Shown here: positions 40,627 through 51,035 of the stretch, piece by piece | Layout: each line of letters begins with the position of its first letter | Numbering within the stretch: the first letter of the stretch is position 1 | Origin: Aerococcus sp. | GTDB taxonomy: Bacteria > Bacillota > Bacilli > Lactobacillales > Aerococcaceae | Length of the DNA: 64,000 nt | Assembly (NCBI GenBank): GCA_030528285.1 | Contig: JAUMZE010000001.1 | Coordinates: 62,001 to 126,000 of the forward strand | Direction: 5' to 3' | Notes under the pieces: model-generated | The model's input: only the letters and a program-made list of their open reading frames with translations | The model's database searches: none | What the model was told of the DNA's origin: nothing | Translations under genes and position numbers: made by a program

Positions 40627-43449
40627 TTATTTTTTGGCTAAGAGCGGTTTGAGGTATTGGCCAGTATAACTCTCCGGCACCTCCGCTATTTCCTCCGGTG
40701 TACCGGTAGCGACAATCGTACCGCCCCCGTCCCCACCTTCTGGACCGAGGTCAATCAGGTAGTCGGCGGACTTAATAACGTCCAGATTATGTTCAATCAC
40801 AATCACTGTATTACCGTCATCCACCAAACGTTGGAGTACTCCGAGGAGGCGTTTAATATCCTCCGAATGAAGACCCGTCGTTGGTTCATCGAGAATATAG
40901 AGCGTGTTACCCGTCGATACGCGCTGCAACTCACTCGCCAATTTCATACGCTGCGCTTCTCCCCCTGAGAGCGTTGGTGCAGGCTGCCCGAGCGTTACAT
41001 AACCGAGCCCGACATCTTCAATTGCTTGGAGTTTGCGAGTGATTTTCGGGATGGCTTGGAAGAAGGACAGTGCCTCTTCCACACGCATATCGAGAATATC
41101 CGCGATGTTCTTCCCTTTATAGTGCACTTCCAGAGTCTCTGCATTGTAGCGCGTCCCCCCGCAGACTTCGCACGGCACGTAAACATCAGGAAGGAAGTTC
41201 ATTTCCACCTTGATAATCCCGTCACCCTTACAATTCTCGCAGCGTCCGCCTTTCGTATTGAAACTGAACCGCCCCTTACTGTAGCCGCGCACCTTGGCTT
41301 CGTTCGTCTGGGCAAAAAGTTCACGGATATCGTCGAACACACTCGTATAAGTCGCTGGATTACTCCGCGGGGTGCGACCAATCGGACTCTGATCGATGTC
41401 GATAATCTTGTCTAACTGACTGTAGCCGGTCACTTTATCGACTTTGCCGGGAACGACCTGCGCACGATTTAACACCCGAAGCAATGATTTCTTCAATACT
41501 TCATTCACGAGCGAACTCTTGCCGGAGCCCGAAACGCCGGTTACCACATTCAAGCGTCCCAGTGGAATATCGACATTCACATTCTTGAGGTTGTTCTGTT
41601 TGGCCCCAATCACATGGAGCCATCCCTTATCTTCACTGCGACGAGTAGCAGGAATTTCGATTTTACGTTTCCCACTCAAGTATTGGCCGGTGAGGGAGTC
41701 CGGGTTCTTAGCGATTTCTGCGGGTGTACCGACCGCTTCGACCTCGCCACCGTGGTCCCCCGCACCGGGTCCCATATCAATCAGATAGTCGGCCTGACGC
41801 ATCGTATCCTCGTCGTGTTCCACCACAATCACGGTATTTCCAAGATCGCGCATCCGTTTCAGGGAATGAATCAAACGGTCATTGTCGCGCTGATGGAGTC
41901 CAATTGAGGGTTCATCGAGGACATACATAATCCCCGAGAGATTCGATCCGATCTGAGTAGCCAAACGAATCCGCTGCGCTTCTCCCCCTGAGAGCGTCCC
42001 GGCAGAACGTTCGAGCGTGAGATAGTCCAATCCGACTTCATTCAAGAAAGAAATCCGTGCCTTGAGTTCCGCCATAATCGGAGCAGCAATCGCCAAATCC
42101 TCGCCGGTGAGCTGTAACTCTTGGAAGAATTTTTTGGCATGTTCCACTGACATCGCCGTCACATCCGCAATATCCTTTCCGTCAATCTTGACAGAGAGGG
42201 CTTGACGATTGAGGCGTTTCCCGTGGCACACCGGACATGGGAGTTCCGCCATATATTTCGCCATATTTTCACGGATCATTTTACTAGAACTGTTGAAGTA
42301 GCGCCGTTTAACATTGTTCAACACGCCCTCAAAACGCATTTCCTTGTCCTGGACATTCCCAAACTCATTCTCATAGTGAAAATGGAATTCATCCTCGCCA
42401 CTCCCATTGAGAATCAGATCCTTTTGTTCTTCCGATAAAGATTTGAATGGCACATCCATCGCAATATCGAAGGCAGTGGCTGCTTGTTCTAACAGCTGCG
42501 GATAGTACCCGCTCCAGGACGAATCCCACGGTACGATGGCACCATCTCTGAGGGATTTCTCTGGATCAGCCACGACTAAACTCGGATCGACCTCCATCTT
42601 GATTCCAAGCCCGTCGCACTCCGGACAACTACCATATGGAGCGTTGAAGGAGAACAAGCGCGGTTCCAGTTCGCCCACCGTGAATCCGCAGTACGGGCAG
42701 GAATAATGCTCGGAAAATAGCATCGGTTCGTCCCCGATCACATCAGCCACCGCATAGCCGTCCGTTAACCGCAAAGCCGTCTCCAATGAATCAGCTAAGC
42801 GCGCACGGATGCCGTCCTTCACTACCAGACGGTCCACCACGACATCGATATCATGTTTTTTATTCTTGTTGAGTTCTGGGAGATCGTCAATATCATACAT
42901 TTCCCCATCAATCCGCAGTCGCACGTAGCCCTGCTTTTGGATTTTCTCCAGCAATTTCTTGTGTTGGCCTTTCTTACCATAGATAACGGGCGCCATAATC
43001 TGCACCTTGGTCCGTTCTTCTAAAGCAAGTACACGGTCAATCATCTGGTCCAACGATTCACTCTTAATAGGCGTCCCATCATTTGGGCAGATCGGATGTC
43101 CTGCCCGTGCAAAGAGTAGCCGCAAATAATCATTAACCTCAGTGATCGTCCCTACCGTTGAACGAGGATTACGGTTGGTTGTCTTCTGATCGATCGCAAT
43201 CGCTGGGCTCAACCCTTCGATACTGTCAACATCGGCCTTCTTGACATTCCCTAAAAACTGCCGCGCGAATGACGACAGACTCTCGACATATCGACGCTGC
43301 CCTTCTGCATACAAGGTATCAAATGCCAAAGAACTCTTGCCCGACCCTGATAAGCCTGTGATCACGACTAATTCATCACGTGGAATCGTGACATCAATAT
43401 CTTTCAAATTATGAGAACGCGCTCCGCGAACTACAATGGTATCTTTCAC
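40627..43449 (-). CDS. uvrA: Excinuclease ABC subunit A
   Basis: This 940-aa damage-recognition ATPase has two ABC cassettes ([15 protein letters not shown] near the start and [15 protein letters not shown] near 640). Each has an [16 protein letters not shown] signature and a Walker B. Zinc-finger cysteines are visible in [10 protein letters not shown]...CPECDG and CENCKGDG...CEVCGG. The usual neighbour uvrB is not in this window; uvrA stands alone between pstB and sbcD. Confidence 0.97.
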   Translation of the reverse strand: MKDTIVVRGARSHNLKDIDVTIPRDELVVITGLSGSGKSSLAFDTLYAEGQRRYVESLSSFARQFLGNVKKADVDSIEGLSPAIAIDQKTTNRNPRSTVGTITEVNDYLRLLFARAGHPICPNDGTPIKSESLDQMIDRVLALEERTKVQIMAPVIYGKKGQHKKLLEKIQKQGYVRLRIDGEMYDIDDLPELNKNKKHDIDVVVDRLVVKDGIRARLADSLETALRLTDGYAVADVIGDEPMLFSEHYSCPYCGFTVGELEPRLFSFNAPYGSCPECDGLGIKMEVDPSLVVADPEKSLRDGAIVPWDSSWSGYYPQLLEQAATAFDIAMDVPFKSLSEEQKDLILNGSGEDEFHFHYENEFGNVQDKEMRFEGVLNNVKRRYFNSSSKMIRENMAKYMAELPCPVCHGKRLNRQALSVKIDGKDIADVTAMSVEHAKKFFQELQLTGEDLAIAAPIMAELKARISFLNEVGLDYLTLERSAGTLSGGEAQRIRLATQIGSNLSGIMYVLDEPSIGLHQRDNDRLIHSLKRMRDLGNTVIVVEHDEDTMRQADYLIDMGPGAGDHGGEVEAVGTPAEIAKNPDSLTGQYLSGKRKIEIPATRRSEDKGWLHVIGAKQNNLKNVNVDIPLGRLNVVTGVSGSGKSSLVNEVLKKSLLRVLNRAQVVPGKVDKVTGYSQLDKIIDIDQSPIGRTPRSNPATYTSVFDDIRELFAQTNEAKVRGYSKGRFSFNTKGGRCENCKGDGIIKVEMNFLPDVYVPCEVCGGTRYNAETLEVHYKGKNIADILDMRVEEALSFFQAIPKITRKLQAIEDVGLGYVTLGQPAPTLSGGEAQRMKLASELQRVSTGNTLYILDEPTTGLHSEDIKRLLGVLQRLVDDGNTVIVIEHNLDVIKSADYLIDLGPEGGDGGGTIVATGTPEEIAEVPESYTGQYLKPLLAKK

Positions 43450-43580
43450 CTAGACATCCCTCTTCTCTGTGATTGCTTCGTTATCTCGTTTAATTTGGTA
43501 ATTGACTGCTTTAGACTCTAACCATCTTACTGATTTCGCCTTGAAAAAGCAAACAAACGTTCTTATTCGATGGCAAATAA

Positions 43581-43602
43581 AAAAGCCAGGTCTTTCCTGA
43601 CT
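43581..43602 (-). terminator. Terminator of the pst operon
   Basis: GCCAGG-TCTTT-CCTGAC (one mismatch) with a preceding A-run that becomes T6 on the minus strand. It overlaps the last codons region downstream of pstB. Confidence 0.6.
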
Positions 43603-43620
43603 TTGGTTGAATCCATTTAT

Positions 43621-44415
43621 TTAGCCGAAACGTCCGGCAACATAATCCGCAGTTTGTTCTTCACGTGGATCATTGAAGATTTGTTCGGTCCGGCCATACT
43701 CAATAATCTTGGAATGCCCGCCACCGAGTTCCGGATCCGCATAGAAGAAAGCAGTGTAATCAGACACACGCGCAGCCTGCTGCATGTTGTGGGTCACAAT
43801 CACAATCGTATAGTCGCTCTTCAGTTCGTGAATGAGGTCCTCTACTTTGAGGGTGGAGATTGGATCCAATGCACTCGTCGGTTCGTCCATCAACAAAACA
43901 TCCGGTTTCACGGCCAATGCGCGGGCGATACAGATCCGCTGTTGTTGCCCCCCAGATAACGCGAGGGCACTCTTATTTAGTTTATCTTTCACTTCATCCC
44001 AGATCGCAGCTCCTTTTAGTGAGGTTTCTACGAGTTCGTCCAGCATTTTCTTATCCTTCACGCCATGAGTCCGCGGTCCGTAACAAATATTGTCATAGAT
44101 GGACATTGGGAATGGATTCGGATGTTGGAACACCATACCGACATTTTTTCTGAGCTGATTAATATCGATTTCTTTGCGGAAGAGATCTTTGCCTTCTAAT
44201 TCCACTTTACCGGTTACCTTGCAGCCTTCCACGAGGTCATTCATCCGGTTCAGCGTCTTCAAAAAGGTCGATTTTCCTGATCCAGATGGTCCGATCAAAG
44301 CGGTCACTTTCTTCTCATAGATATCAATGTTGATCCCTTCCAAGGCTTTGAATTTACCGTACCAGAGATCCATATTTTCTACTTCAAATTTGATATGTAA
44401 ATTTGACTCAGACAT
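43621..44415 (-). CDS. pstB: Phosphate ABC transporter ATP-binding protein
   Basis: The 264-aa ATPase has [21 protein letters not shown] (Walker A), [19 protein letters not shown] (signature) and [15 protein letters not shown] (Walker B). Its start overlaps the last base of pstA. It powers high-affinity phosphate uptake with PstA, PstC and PstS. Confidence 0.96.
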   Translation of the reverse strand: MSESNLHIKFEVENMDLWYGKFKALEGINIDIYEKKVTALIGPSGSGKSTFLKTLNRMNDLVEGCKVTGKVELEGKDLFRKEIDINQLRKNVGMVFQHPNPFPMSIYDNICYGPRTHGVKDKKMLDELVETSLKGAAIWDEVKDKLNKSALALSGGQQQRICIARALAVKPDVLLMDEPTSALDPISTLKVEDLIHELKSDYTIVIVTHNMQQAARVSDYTAFFYADPELGGGHSKIIEYGRTEQIFNDPREEQTADYVAGRFG

Positions 44416-45233
44416 TAACGTTGTCCTCCTTTAGCGCCTAGTTGATGCGATAGCCACGTGGATAAGCTGTTGATCACAAAGACGAGAATGAGTAATACAA
44501 CCCCCGTCGCCATCGCTTCGTTGCGGTGTAATCCCTCACCGGACAGAACATACATATGTAACGCCAACGTTCGTCCTGATGAGAAGAGCCCGTGTGGTAA
44601 GCCAGTTGATGTCCCTAGGGTGTACATCAAGGCTGCTGTTTCACCGATGATACGCCCGATTGCGAGGATGATCCCGGATAGAATTCCTGGCATCGCAACC
44701 GGCAGTACGATCCGAAAAATGGTCCGTAATTTGCCGGCGCCGAGCCCGTAACTCGCATTACGCAGGGAATCATTCACCGCTAAGAGTCCCTCCTCGGTGT
44801 TTCTGATGATGAGTGGTAAGACCATAATCACCATGGTCAAGATCCCCGCCAACATGGAGAATTGGAATCCAGCCGCAATGACAAATGCCAGCATCCCGAA
44901 TAAACCATACACAATGGATGGGACCCCTGACAAGGTATCAGTCGCAATCCGAATCGCGCTGACCCACTTATTGCCGCGCCCCGCATATTCCACCAGATAG
45001 AATCCCGCAAATACACCGAGCGGCACCGCAATGATAAGCGCCCCCATCACAAGATAGAGCGTCGTGAGTAACGCCGGCATCAAAGACACATTATCCGTCG
45101 TGTAATGTAAGGAGAAGAGATCCAACGACAGATACGGGACCCCGTTAATAATTACATATAAAAGAATGAACAAGAGCCAGCCAAACGTAAAAATCGCGAA
45201 GAAATAGGTGAGCGCACGTAGCACTTTATCCAT
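44415..45233 (-). CDS. pstA: Phosphate ABC transporter permease PstA
   Basis: The 272-aa inner-membrane permease has six hydrophobic segments and the EAA-like loop [20 protein letters not shown]. It shares its boundary base with pstC and pstB, giving very tight coupling. Confidence 0.95.
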   Translation of the reverse strand: MDKVLRALTYFFAIFTFGWLLFILLYVIINGVPYLSLDLFSLHYTTDNVSLMPALLTTLYLVMGALIIAVPLGVFAGFYLVEYAGRGNKWVSAIRIATDTLSGVPSIVYGLFGMLAFVIAAGFQFSMLAGILTMVIMVLPLIIRNTEEGLLAVNDSLRNASYGLGAGKLRTIFRIVLPVAMPGILSGIILAIGRIIGETAALMYTLGTSTGLPHGLFSSGRTLALHMYVLSGEGLHRNEAMATGVVLLILVFVINSLSTWLSHQLGAKGGQR

Positions 45234-46105
45234 TAGTGACGCCCTCCCTTCTCATTCACATAAGCTAATAAGGCATTGATGATCAAGATGATAATAAAGA
45301 GAATCGCACCGGTCGCAATCAGAGCCTCTCGGTGGGTCCCACCTGCATAAGCCATTTCCAACATGATATTGGTGGTCATCGTCCGCACCCCCTGGAATAA
45401 TCCAGATGGGAAGATCGCCTGGTTCCCGGCAACCATGATCACCGCCATCGTTTCGCCGACCGCACGCCCCAAACCGAGGATCACTGCCGCAATGATTCCA
45501 GAACGAGCAGCCGGTAACATGATTCGGTAGCACGTCCGATCATGTGTCGCGCCTAATCCCACAGACGCATTGTAGTAGGACTTCGGTACGGCCCGGAGTG
45601 AGGATTCGGAGGTAGTAATAATCGTCGGCAATATCATGATACCGAGCACCAACCCTGCCGTGAACACGCTCAACCCCGGACTGTGCGTGCCAATCATTTG
45701 GGTGAACTGTCTCACGGCTGGTACGAGCACCACCAGTCCGAAATAACCATAAACGATCGAGGGAATCCCCGCCATCAGATTGAGCGCGGGTTTGAGGATA
45801 CGATGGAGTTTGGGTGGGCAATAGAACGCCATGTACACCGCGGTAAAAATTCCCGCGGGTACGCCAATCACCATCGCCAGTAAGGTCACATACAATGACC
45901 CCACCAACATCGGTGCAATCCCAAATAATTCCTGCGTTGGTCGCCACTCAACTCCTAAGAGGAAGTCTTTTAATCCGTACTTCGCCAAGAACGGAATTGA
46001 GTTGGCAAAAATAAAATAACAGATGGACAGCAACGCAACAATGGAGATCGCCGCACATGCAAAGAAGACCCACTTCATTAACGTTTCTAATTTATCATTT
46101 TGCAT
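45233..46105 (-). CDS. pstC: Phosphate ABC transporter permease PstC
   Basis: The 290-aa permease has PALNLMAGIPSIVYGYFGL, the EAA loop NASVGLGATHDRTCYRIMLPAARSG, and GRAVGETMAVIMVAGN with the conserved Glu. It lies 46 nt downstream of pstS. Confidence 0.95.
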   Translation of the reverse strand: MQNDKLETLMKWVFFACAAISIVALLSICYFIFANSIPFLAKYGLKDFLLGVEWRPTQELFGIAPMLVGSLYVTLLAMVIGVPAGIFTAVYMAFYCPPKLHRILKPALNLMAGIPSIVYGYFGLVVLVPAVRQFTQMIGTHSPGLSVFTAGLVLGIMILPTIITTSESSLRAVPKSYYNASVGLGATHDRTCYRIMLPAARSGIIAAVILGLGRAVGETMAVIMVAGNQAIFPSGLFQGVRTMTTNIMLEMAYAGGTHREALIATGAILFIIILIINALLAYVNEKGGRH

Positions 46106-46151
46106 AGTCGTCTCCCTATTTCTTATTTCACTAATGCTTCATCAACCTGCA

Positions 46152-47021
46152 TTACGACTTGATATCCTCCCAGTTCTTGACGTTCCCGAGATAGATCTGT
46201 TTGAGCGCCTCACTAGAGATATCATCGGCCGCATTGGCTTTGCTGGCAATGACCACAATCCCATCGTTAGCAATCACTGTTTCACTGACATCCTGCTCGC
46301 TATCCGTTAATTCGCGCGAAGACATTCCGAAATCAGAACTCCCCTGCCGCGCTGCTTGAATGCCGGCACTGGAACCATTTTGGGTGATATTGATCGTGAC
46401 TTGTGGATTTTGTCTTTCATAGGCTTCAGCGAGTTTCTCCATCACTGGCCCCACCGATGTCGATCCAGAAATATTGATATTCCCACTGAGAGATTGGGAT
46501 TGATAGCTCTTGTCGGTTTGGATTGGTACATACCCGCCCTCACGCACCACCTGTTGTCCGTCACGTGAGAGAATGAAATTGATAAAGTCCTCTGCCACCG
46601 CAGAGAGTGATTTATTCTTGTTCGTTACGATGATAAACGGGCGATACAACTTGTACGTCCCGTTGACAATATTATCCTCTGTTGGTGCCACATGATCAAC
46701 CTTCATTGCCTTGACCGTTGAATTCAAGGACCCGAGCGAAATATAACCAATCGCCCCAGCGTCCTCTTCCACCAGAGTCATCACCTGATCCGTCCCATTC
46801 TGCACGATCGCAGCGGGTGTCGTGTTATCGATGCCATTGGTGGTAATCCCTAACATTTCATTGAAGGCAGCACGTGTTCCCGATCCTTCATCGCGCGTGA
46901 CCAAATCAATCGGCCCCGTAATGGTTTTTGGCGTGGGATCTGTTGTTTTTTGACCACAAGCGGTAAGGGTAAAGATAGCCCCCAATAAACACACCACTCG
47001 GGCAAATTTCCTGATTGTCAT
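46152..47021 (-). CDS. pstS: Phosphate-binding lipoprotein PstS, apparently circularly permuted
   Basis: The 289-aa protein has a signal peptide ending in the lipobox LTACGQK, so it is membrane-anchored outside the cell. Domain order is unusual. The segment VTRDEGSGTRAAF...AIGYISLGSL...SRDGQQVVREGGYVPI, normally the second half of PstS, comes first. ISGSTSVGPVMEKLAEAY...NGSSAGIQAARQGSSDFGMSSREL...LKQIYLGNVKNWEDI, normally the first half, comes last. I believe similar orders occur in some clostridial PstS-like proteins. I choose ATG 47021, which puts the signal peptide at the N-terminus. Confidence 0.88.
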   Translation of the reverse strand: MTIRKFARVVCLLGAIFTLTACGQKTTDPTPKTITGPIDLVTRDEGSGTRAAFNEMLGITTNGIDNTTPAAIVQNGTDQVMTLVEEDAGAIGYISLGSLNSTVKAMKVDHVAPTEDNIVNGTYKLYRPFIIVTNKNKSLSAVAEDFINFILSRDGQQVVREGGYVPIQTDKSYQSQSLSGNINISGSTSVGPVMEKLAEAYERQNPQVTINITQNGSSAGIQAARQGSSDFGMSSRELTDSEQDVSETVIANDGIVVIASKANAADDISSEALKQIYLGNVKNWEDIKS

Positions 47022-47078
47022 CTGAAAAGTAACATCCTTTCCATCTGGCTCTTTAGGTCCGTACCCAAAAGCCATCAC

Positions 47079-47537
47079 AGTTACATAATCGCGATTCTCG
47101 CATTGATTGAGTCAGTAGATGAAGGTTATGTGGTTGAACAACTTTTATCGATGGATTGTCCACCGATTGCTTTTAATCAGAGTTCTTGAGTGACGCCCAC
47201 ACGATTTCTCATTAATAGGACGGCTAGGACACAATAAAAAAGCATGGTCCTGTTGATATTTTACGTCATTATCGTGTTAATGGCTATTGTAATCTGCTTT
47301 TGTCATCGTTATGTAAAAGCCTAAAGCGACATTTCCCGGGAAAATGATAATCATTTATCATATCATCCTCCGTGATTGATTTGCCCCCACTTCATTGTAC
47401 ACGTTTATGTATTTTTATAGTCGCTTGATTACTTTTAGGATAGCAAGAATGGGCGCGATCGAAAACCCCCAAATTCAACCTTTTTAAGGCTTATTTTGCT
47501 CCGCTTACTGAAATCCTCATGAAAGCTTGCCACAACA
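47079..47537. other. Gene-free region upstream of pstS
   Basis: About 460 nt with no supportable ORF. It should hold the pst promoter. On the minus strand a TTTACATAA-type stretch (near 47,310-47,325) could belong to a Pho-type box, but the repeats are too weak for me to call one. An ATGATAATCATTTATCAT palindrome-like stretch occurs near 47,345. Confidence 0.4.
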
Positions 47538-47617
47538 AAAACCACAACCATCTCATGCCACGGGAAACAGTGCGTGATTTTCGCTATCTGCTCCCTCGTT
47601 ATGAGTGGTTGTGGTTT
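47538..47617 (-). terminator. Terminator of prfB
   Basis: AAACCACAACCA-CTCAT arms (one bulge) enclose a 44-nt loop, and the minus strand continues TTTTTGTTG. It lies 28 nt after the prfB stop. Confidence 0.65.
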
Positions 47618-47644
47618 GATTCATTGTGATCTTTTTATCTATGG

Positions 47645-48767
47645 TTAGGCGTCCATATCCTTCTGTTCGAGTTTCCATTTGAGATAGTGGTCGATAAATG
47701 GATCTAAATCGCCGTCCATCACCCCATCGGTATCGCTCGTTTCATAGTTGGTGCGGTGGTCTTTTACCATTTGATACGGATGGAAGACGTAGGAACGAAT
47801 CTGAGATCCCCAGGCAATCTCCGTCTTTTCCCCGCGAATCTCGTCCAGCTCCTTGGCGTTCTTTTCTTCGAGGAGACGTGCGAGTTTTGCCTGCAACATT
47901 TTCATCGCGGTTTCCCGATTCTGGAGCTGCGAGCGCTGATTCTGGGAGGACACCACAATGCCAGTCGGTTCATGGGTCAGGCGCACCGCTGAACTGGTCT
48001 TATTGATGTGCTGCCCCCCTGCCCCGCTCGAACGGAACACGTCGACTCTGATGTCATCCAGATTAATGTCAATTTCCGTCGCCTGATCGAGTTCTGGCAT
48101 AACCTCCACCGATGCGAAGGACGTGTGGCGCCGGCTATTTGTATCGAACGGCGAAATCCGGACCAGCCGATGCACCCCATGCTCAGAATGGAGCAACCCA
48201 TATGCATTGAGCCCGGATACCTCCAGAGACACACTCTTCACGCCTGCTTCATCGCCGGCCTGGTAATCGAGAATCGCCAATTGGTAGCCGTGCTGTTCCC
48301 CCCACCGACGATACATCCGAAGCAACATATCCGCCCAATCCTGCGCCTCGGTGCCACCCGCGCCTGCATGAATTTCTAGTAGCGCGCTCGCATGGTCATG
48401 TTCACCATCGAGGAGGAGCTGGCGTTCGTATTGGCGGAGTTCTTTTTGGAATGCCTCCAGTTGTGGGGTGAGTTCATCCAGCAATGCCTCGCCATCCGGT
48501 TCTTCTTGGATCAGTTCCGCCATCGTATTCAGATCGTCCCACTTCTCTTCTAATTGATGGAACGTATCATAGACAGCTTTGAGTGCGTTGTTACTCTGGA
48601 TCACCTGCTGTGCTTGCTGGCTATCATTCCAGAAATTCGGTGCTAGCATCTTGTCTTCATTCTCTGCAATGGTGGCTGCTAACTCATCTAAGTCAAAGAG
48701 ACCCCCTAAAGCTCGATAACTGTTGTTGATTCTGGTCGAGTAAATGACGTATTTCACTAAACTCCAT
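47645..48767 (-). CDS. prfB: Peptide chain release factor 2, with programmed +1 frameshift
   Basis: RF2 terminates at UGA and UAA. Translation starts at ATG 48767 (after AAAGGATG) as MEFSEIRHLLDQNQQQLSSF, then RGSL, and meets an in-frame TGA after 24 codons. The continuation DLDELAATIAENEDKM... is in the +1 frame, giving about 373 aa. SPF (RISPFDTNSRRH, tripeptide anticodon) and GGQ (SGAGGQHINKTSS) motifs are intact. A leftward open frame reaching 48,919 has no relevance upstream of this start. It is separated from secA by an ABC transporter pair, unlike the usual secA-prfB adjacency. Confidence 0.95.
48693..48707 (-). promoter_or_regulatory. RF2 programmed frameshift signal
   Basis: On the minus strand AGGGGG (48,702-48,707, internal Shine-Dalgarno), TCT, slippery CTT (48,696-48,698), then TGA followed by C. 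This is the classical autoregulatory site. Confidence 0.95.
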
Positions 48768-49001
48768 AATGAGTGGTCATCCTTTCTTCTATAGAGTCGA
48801 CCTGCCAGAGATCCTGACAGCGCCAAAACTGATATCATTAAATCATATTTTAACCCGTGAACCAAATCTTTTTCATGCGAAATCAGCGTAAAAGTGGCAA
48901 TAAAAAGCGGGCGAGCCACATCGACTCACCCGTTCAAACCTAAGGGACAGAGACACCTATTTTCCAATATCGAGTACCATGAAACATGCCTCCTCCTATA
49001 T

Positions 49002-49049
49002 TTGAATTGACTTCATCTTAATCCTCTGGTAAAATTTTGTCAATTCAAA
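49002..49049. promoter_or_regulatory. Face-to-face overlapping promoters inside an 11-bp inverted repeat
   Basis: Rightward: TTGACT (49,008-49,013), 16 nt, TAAAAT (49,030-49,035). Leftward: TTGACA (49,038-49,043), 16 nt, TAAGAT (49,016-49,021). Each -35 lies in an arm of the perfect inverted repeat TTTGAATTGAC/GTCAATTCAAA. They would serve the ABC genes and prfB respectively, and RNA polymerase could occupy only one at a time. Confidence 0.6.
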
Positions 49050-49087
49050 GTTTTTTATACATACCGTTGAATGGAGGTGTCCTCACG

Positions 49088-49126
49088 ATGCGCTTACGTA
49101 CGGCCGTCTATCAAAACATCCGTTAA
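49088..49126 (+). CDS. Possible 12-aa leader peptide of the ABC transporter operon
   Basis: ATGCGCTTACGTACG... encodes MRLRTAVYQNIR. It follows ATGGAGGTG and ends in TAATG, which overlaps the in-frame ATG 49126 of the ABC gene. Such an arrangement allows termination-reinitiation or leader-peptide control. Confidence 0.4.
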   Translation: MRLRTAVYQNIR

Positions 49127-50070
49127 TGATAGATAGGAGGACGATGATTATTAATACGTTAATTATGATTGAGGCCCATGATCTGGCAGTCGGCTACAGC
49201 AAGCATCTCGAAGAAGCCGTGCTGCACGATCTCACCTTTACGATTCCGACGGGGCATGTGGTTGCACTCGTGGGATCGAATGGTGTCGGGAAGAGTACCC
49301 TCATTAATACACTCATTGGCATCAACGCACCCATGCATGGGGACATTACAGTGAACCTCACACCTAATCCGGCGGGACGTTCCAAGAATCTCTTCAGCAA
49401 TGTGGGATTCTGTGCACAGGCGCAGATTATGGACTGGTACACCAATGTTTCTACCAACGTGCTCTCAGGCCCCAAGATGGCGGGAATCCCCACCACTCAA
49501 GCCAAGAAATTCACAGATAAAGCGCTCGATCTCATGTCGATTAGTGACCTCAAAACCAACCCTGTCGACCATCTCTCCGGTGGCCAACAGCAGCGCGTTC
49601 AGGTCGCCCGTGAATTGGCGAGACAGCCACTGTTATATATTCTCGACGAACCGACAACCGGTTTGGACGCAGAATCCTCGGAGCAACTCCTCGCTTACCT
49701 CAAAATACAGGCAGCGACCGGTGCCACTGTAATTGTTTCAAGTCACGATTTAACGATTATCGAGAAATTTGCGGACATCTTGCTATTACTGGACCGGGGA
49801 GAGATGCGTTACTTCGGCAGTATGCAGGATTTCCTCGCTAACAGCCAAACCACGAATTTAATCGAGGTACGTTTCTCACCATTGGAACGCCCACTCCCCG
49901 ATGACTTACTAGCGATCGGGACGTTCACAGAGAATGTCTTATCCGTAGACGAAACGTTCGGTATGCAGTCCCTCCTCGCTTTATTAGCTAAATATGATTT
50001 ACCTATCGAATCGGTGGGACGGCGCAAACCAACGCTCCGTGAGTTGTATTTGTCATTAAGGAGGGGTTAA
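49126..50070 (+). CDS. ABC transporter ATP-binding protein
   Basis: The 314-aa ATPase has VALVGSNGVGKSTLINTLIG (Walker A), [22 protein letters not shown] (signature), [16 protein letters not shown] (Walker B) and VSSHDLTII (H-loop). A C-terminal domain ends RKPTLRELYLSLRRG, typical of ABC-2 exporters. The start is uncertain: ATG 49126 is coupled to a possible leader, ATG 49144 is only 3 nt after AGGAGG, and ATG 49165 is also in frame. It pairs with the downstream permease; the substrate is unknown. Confidence 0.9.
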   Translation: MIDRRTMIINTLIMIEAHDLAVGYSKHLEEAVLHDLTFTIPTGHVVALVGSNGVGKSTLINTLIGINAPMHGDITVNLTPNPAGRSKNLFSNVGFCAQAQIMDWYTNVSTNVLSGPKMAGIPTTQAKKFTDKALDLMSISDLKTNPVDHLSGGQQQRVQVARELARQPLLYILDEPTTGLDAESSEQLLAYLKIQAATGATVIVSSHDLTIIEKFADILLLLDRGEMRYFGSMQDFLANSQTTNLIEVRFSPLERPLPDDLLAIGTFTENVLSVDETFGMQSLLALLAKYDLPIESVGRRKPTLRELYLSLRRG

Positions 50071-50071
50071 C

Positions 50072-50872
50072 ATGGATCCAAGAAATTTTAGATATGGAAA
50101 ACTCGGGATATTCAACAGTCTGTCCCTCATCATGCGTAATGAAGTACTCGCGCTGTGGCAAAACAAAGGGTTAATCTTATCGATGTCTGTGCAACCATTC
50201 CTCTATGTGGTTTTCTTAGTGAATGGATTTGGGGCATTGGCAGGAACGATCACCTATCATGGGGTAGCGATTCCCTATACGTCTTACGCACTCTGCGGGG
50301 TGTTGTCGACGGTGATGACCGCACAGATGTCACAAGCGACCTATCGTAGTACGATCGACAAACAATATGGGCTCCTCGCGCTCAAAATCACGAATGGCGT
50401 GCGTCCCTTAGAATATATTATCGGGATGTCAACCTTCCCTGTGATTGGTTACTTCCTCGAAGCGATTTTACTTTGGATCTTAGGTGCTCTGACAGGTGCA
50501 CTCGCGGGTATTCCTTTCTTTGGTCTGGCGATTATTGCTGGGGTGCCGGTGCTCTTTTTCTGGACGACGATCGGGATCATGGTGAGTTCACTCCTCAAGA
50601 ATTACCAACAGCGCGATCTATTCTTACAGCTGGTCTTCGCTCCCCTGGCGTTCACCTCACCCGCCTTTTATCTGTTGGATCGAGCGCCTACCTACATCCA
50701 GGTGATCGCAGCCATCAATCCAATGACCTATCAGCTCTCATTTATCCGTGGAGTAGCGATGGGCGACTTCAATTTGACATTCTTCCTGATTACGGTGATT
50801 TTAGCGGTGCTCTGTTTAGGACTAGCGATGATCCTACTGAACCGCATGCCACTGACCTTACAGGAACGTTAA
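50072..50872 (+). CDS. ABC-2 type transporter permease
   Basis: The 266-aa protein has about six membrane helices and the ABC-2 pattern (MRNEVLALWQNKGLILSMSVQPFLYVVFLVNGFG at the start; PLAFTSPAFYLLDRAPTYIQVIAAINPMTYQLSFIRGVAMG toward the end). It begins 1 nt after the ATPase stop. Such pairs export antibiotics, peptides or polysaccharides; nothing here fixes the cargo. Confidence 0.9.
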   Translation: MDPRNFRYGKLGIFNSLSLIMRNEVLALWQNKGLILSMSVQPFLYVVFLVNGFGALAGTITYHGVAIPYTSYALCGVLSTVMTAQMSQATYRSTIDKQYGLLALKITNGVRPLEYIIGMSTFPVIGYFLEAILLWILGALTGALAGIPFFGLAIIAGVPVLFFWTTIGIMVSSLLKNYQQRDLFLQLVFAPLAFTSPAFYLLDRAPTYIQVIAAINPMTYQLSFIRGVAMGDFNLTFFLITVILAVLCLGLAMILLNRMPLTLQER

Positions 50873-50889
50873 TTTCATATCTATAACCA

Positions 50890-50938
50890 AAAACTCCCCA
50901 TTCATTGACGAGAAATCATCTCAATGAGCGGGGAGTTT
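50890..50938 (+). terminator. Terminator of the ABC operon
   Basis: AAACTCCCC...CATTGA / TCAATG...GGGGAGTTT hairpin directly after the permease stop. Confidence 0.75.
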
Positions 50939-50952
50939 CCTTATACATAATC

Positions 50953-51028
50953 AAAAAGAACGAAGGTGGCATCATCACACGTTAGGTCATCTAACTGCGA
51001 CGTTACCACTCATCCGTTCTTTTTTATT
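50953..51028 (-). terminator. Probable secA terminator
   Basis: AAAAAGAACG...GGTGG and CCACT...CGTTCTTTTTT form an imperfect outer stem around an inner GTTAG/CTAAC hairpin, just downstream of the leftward secA stop. Confidence 0.6.
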
Positions 51029-51035
51029 TAATTAA

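Noticed and set aside
47538..47617. Structured ncRNA after prfB because of the 44-nt loop
   Set aside because: The position and U-tract are explained by a terminator; no further paired elements were found.
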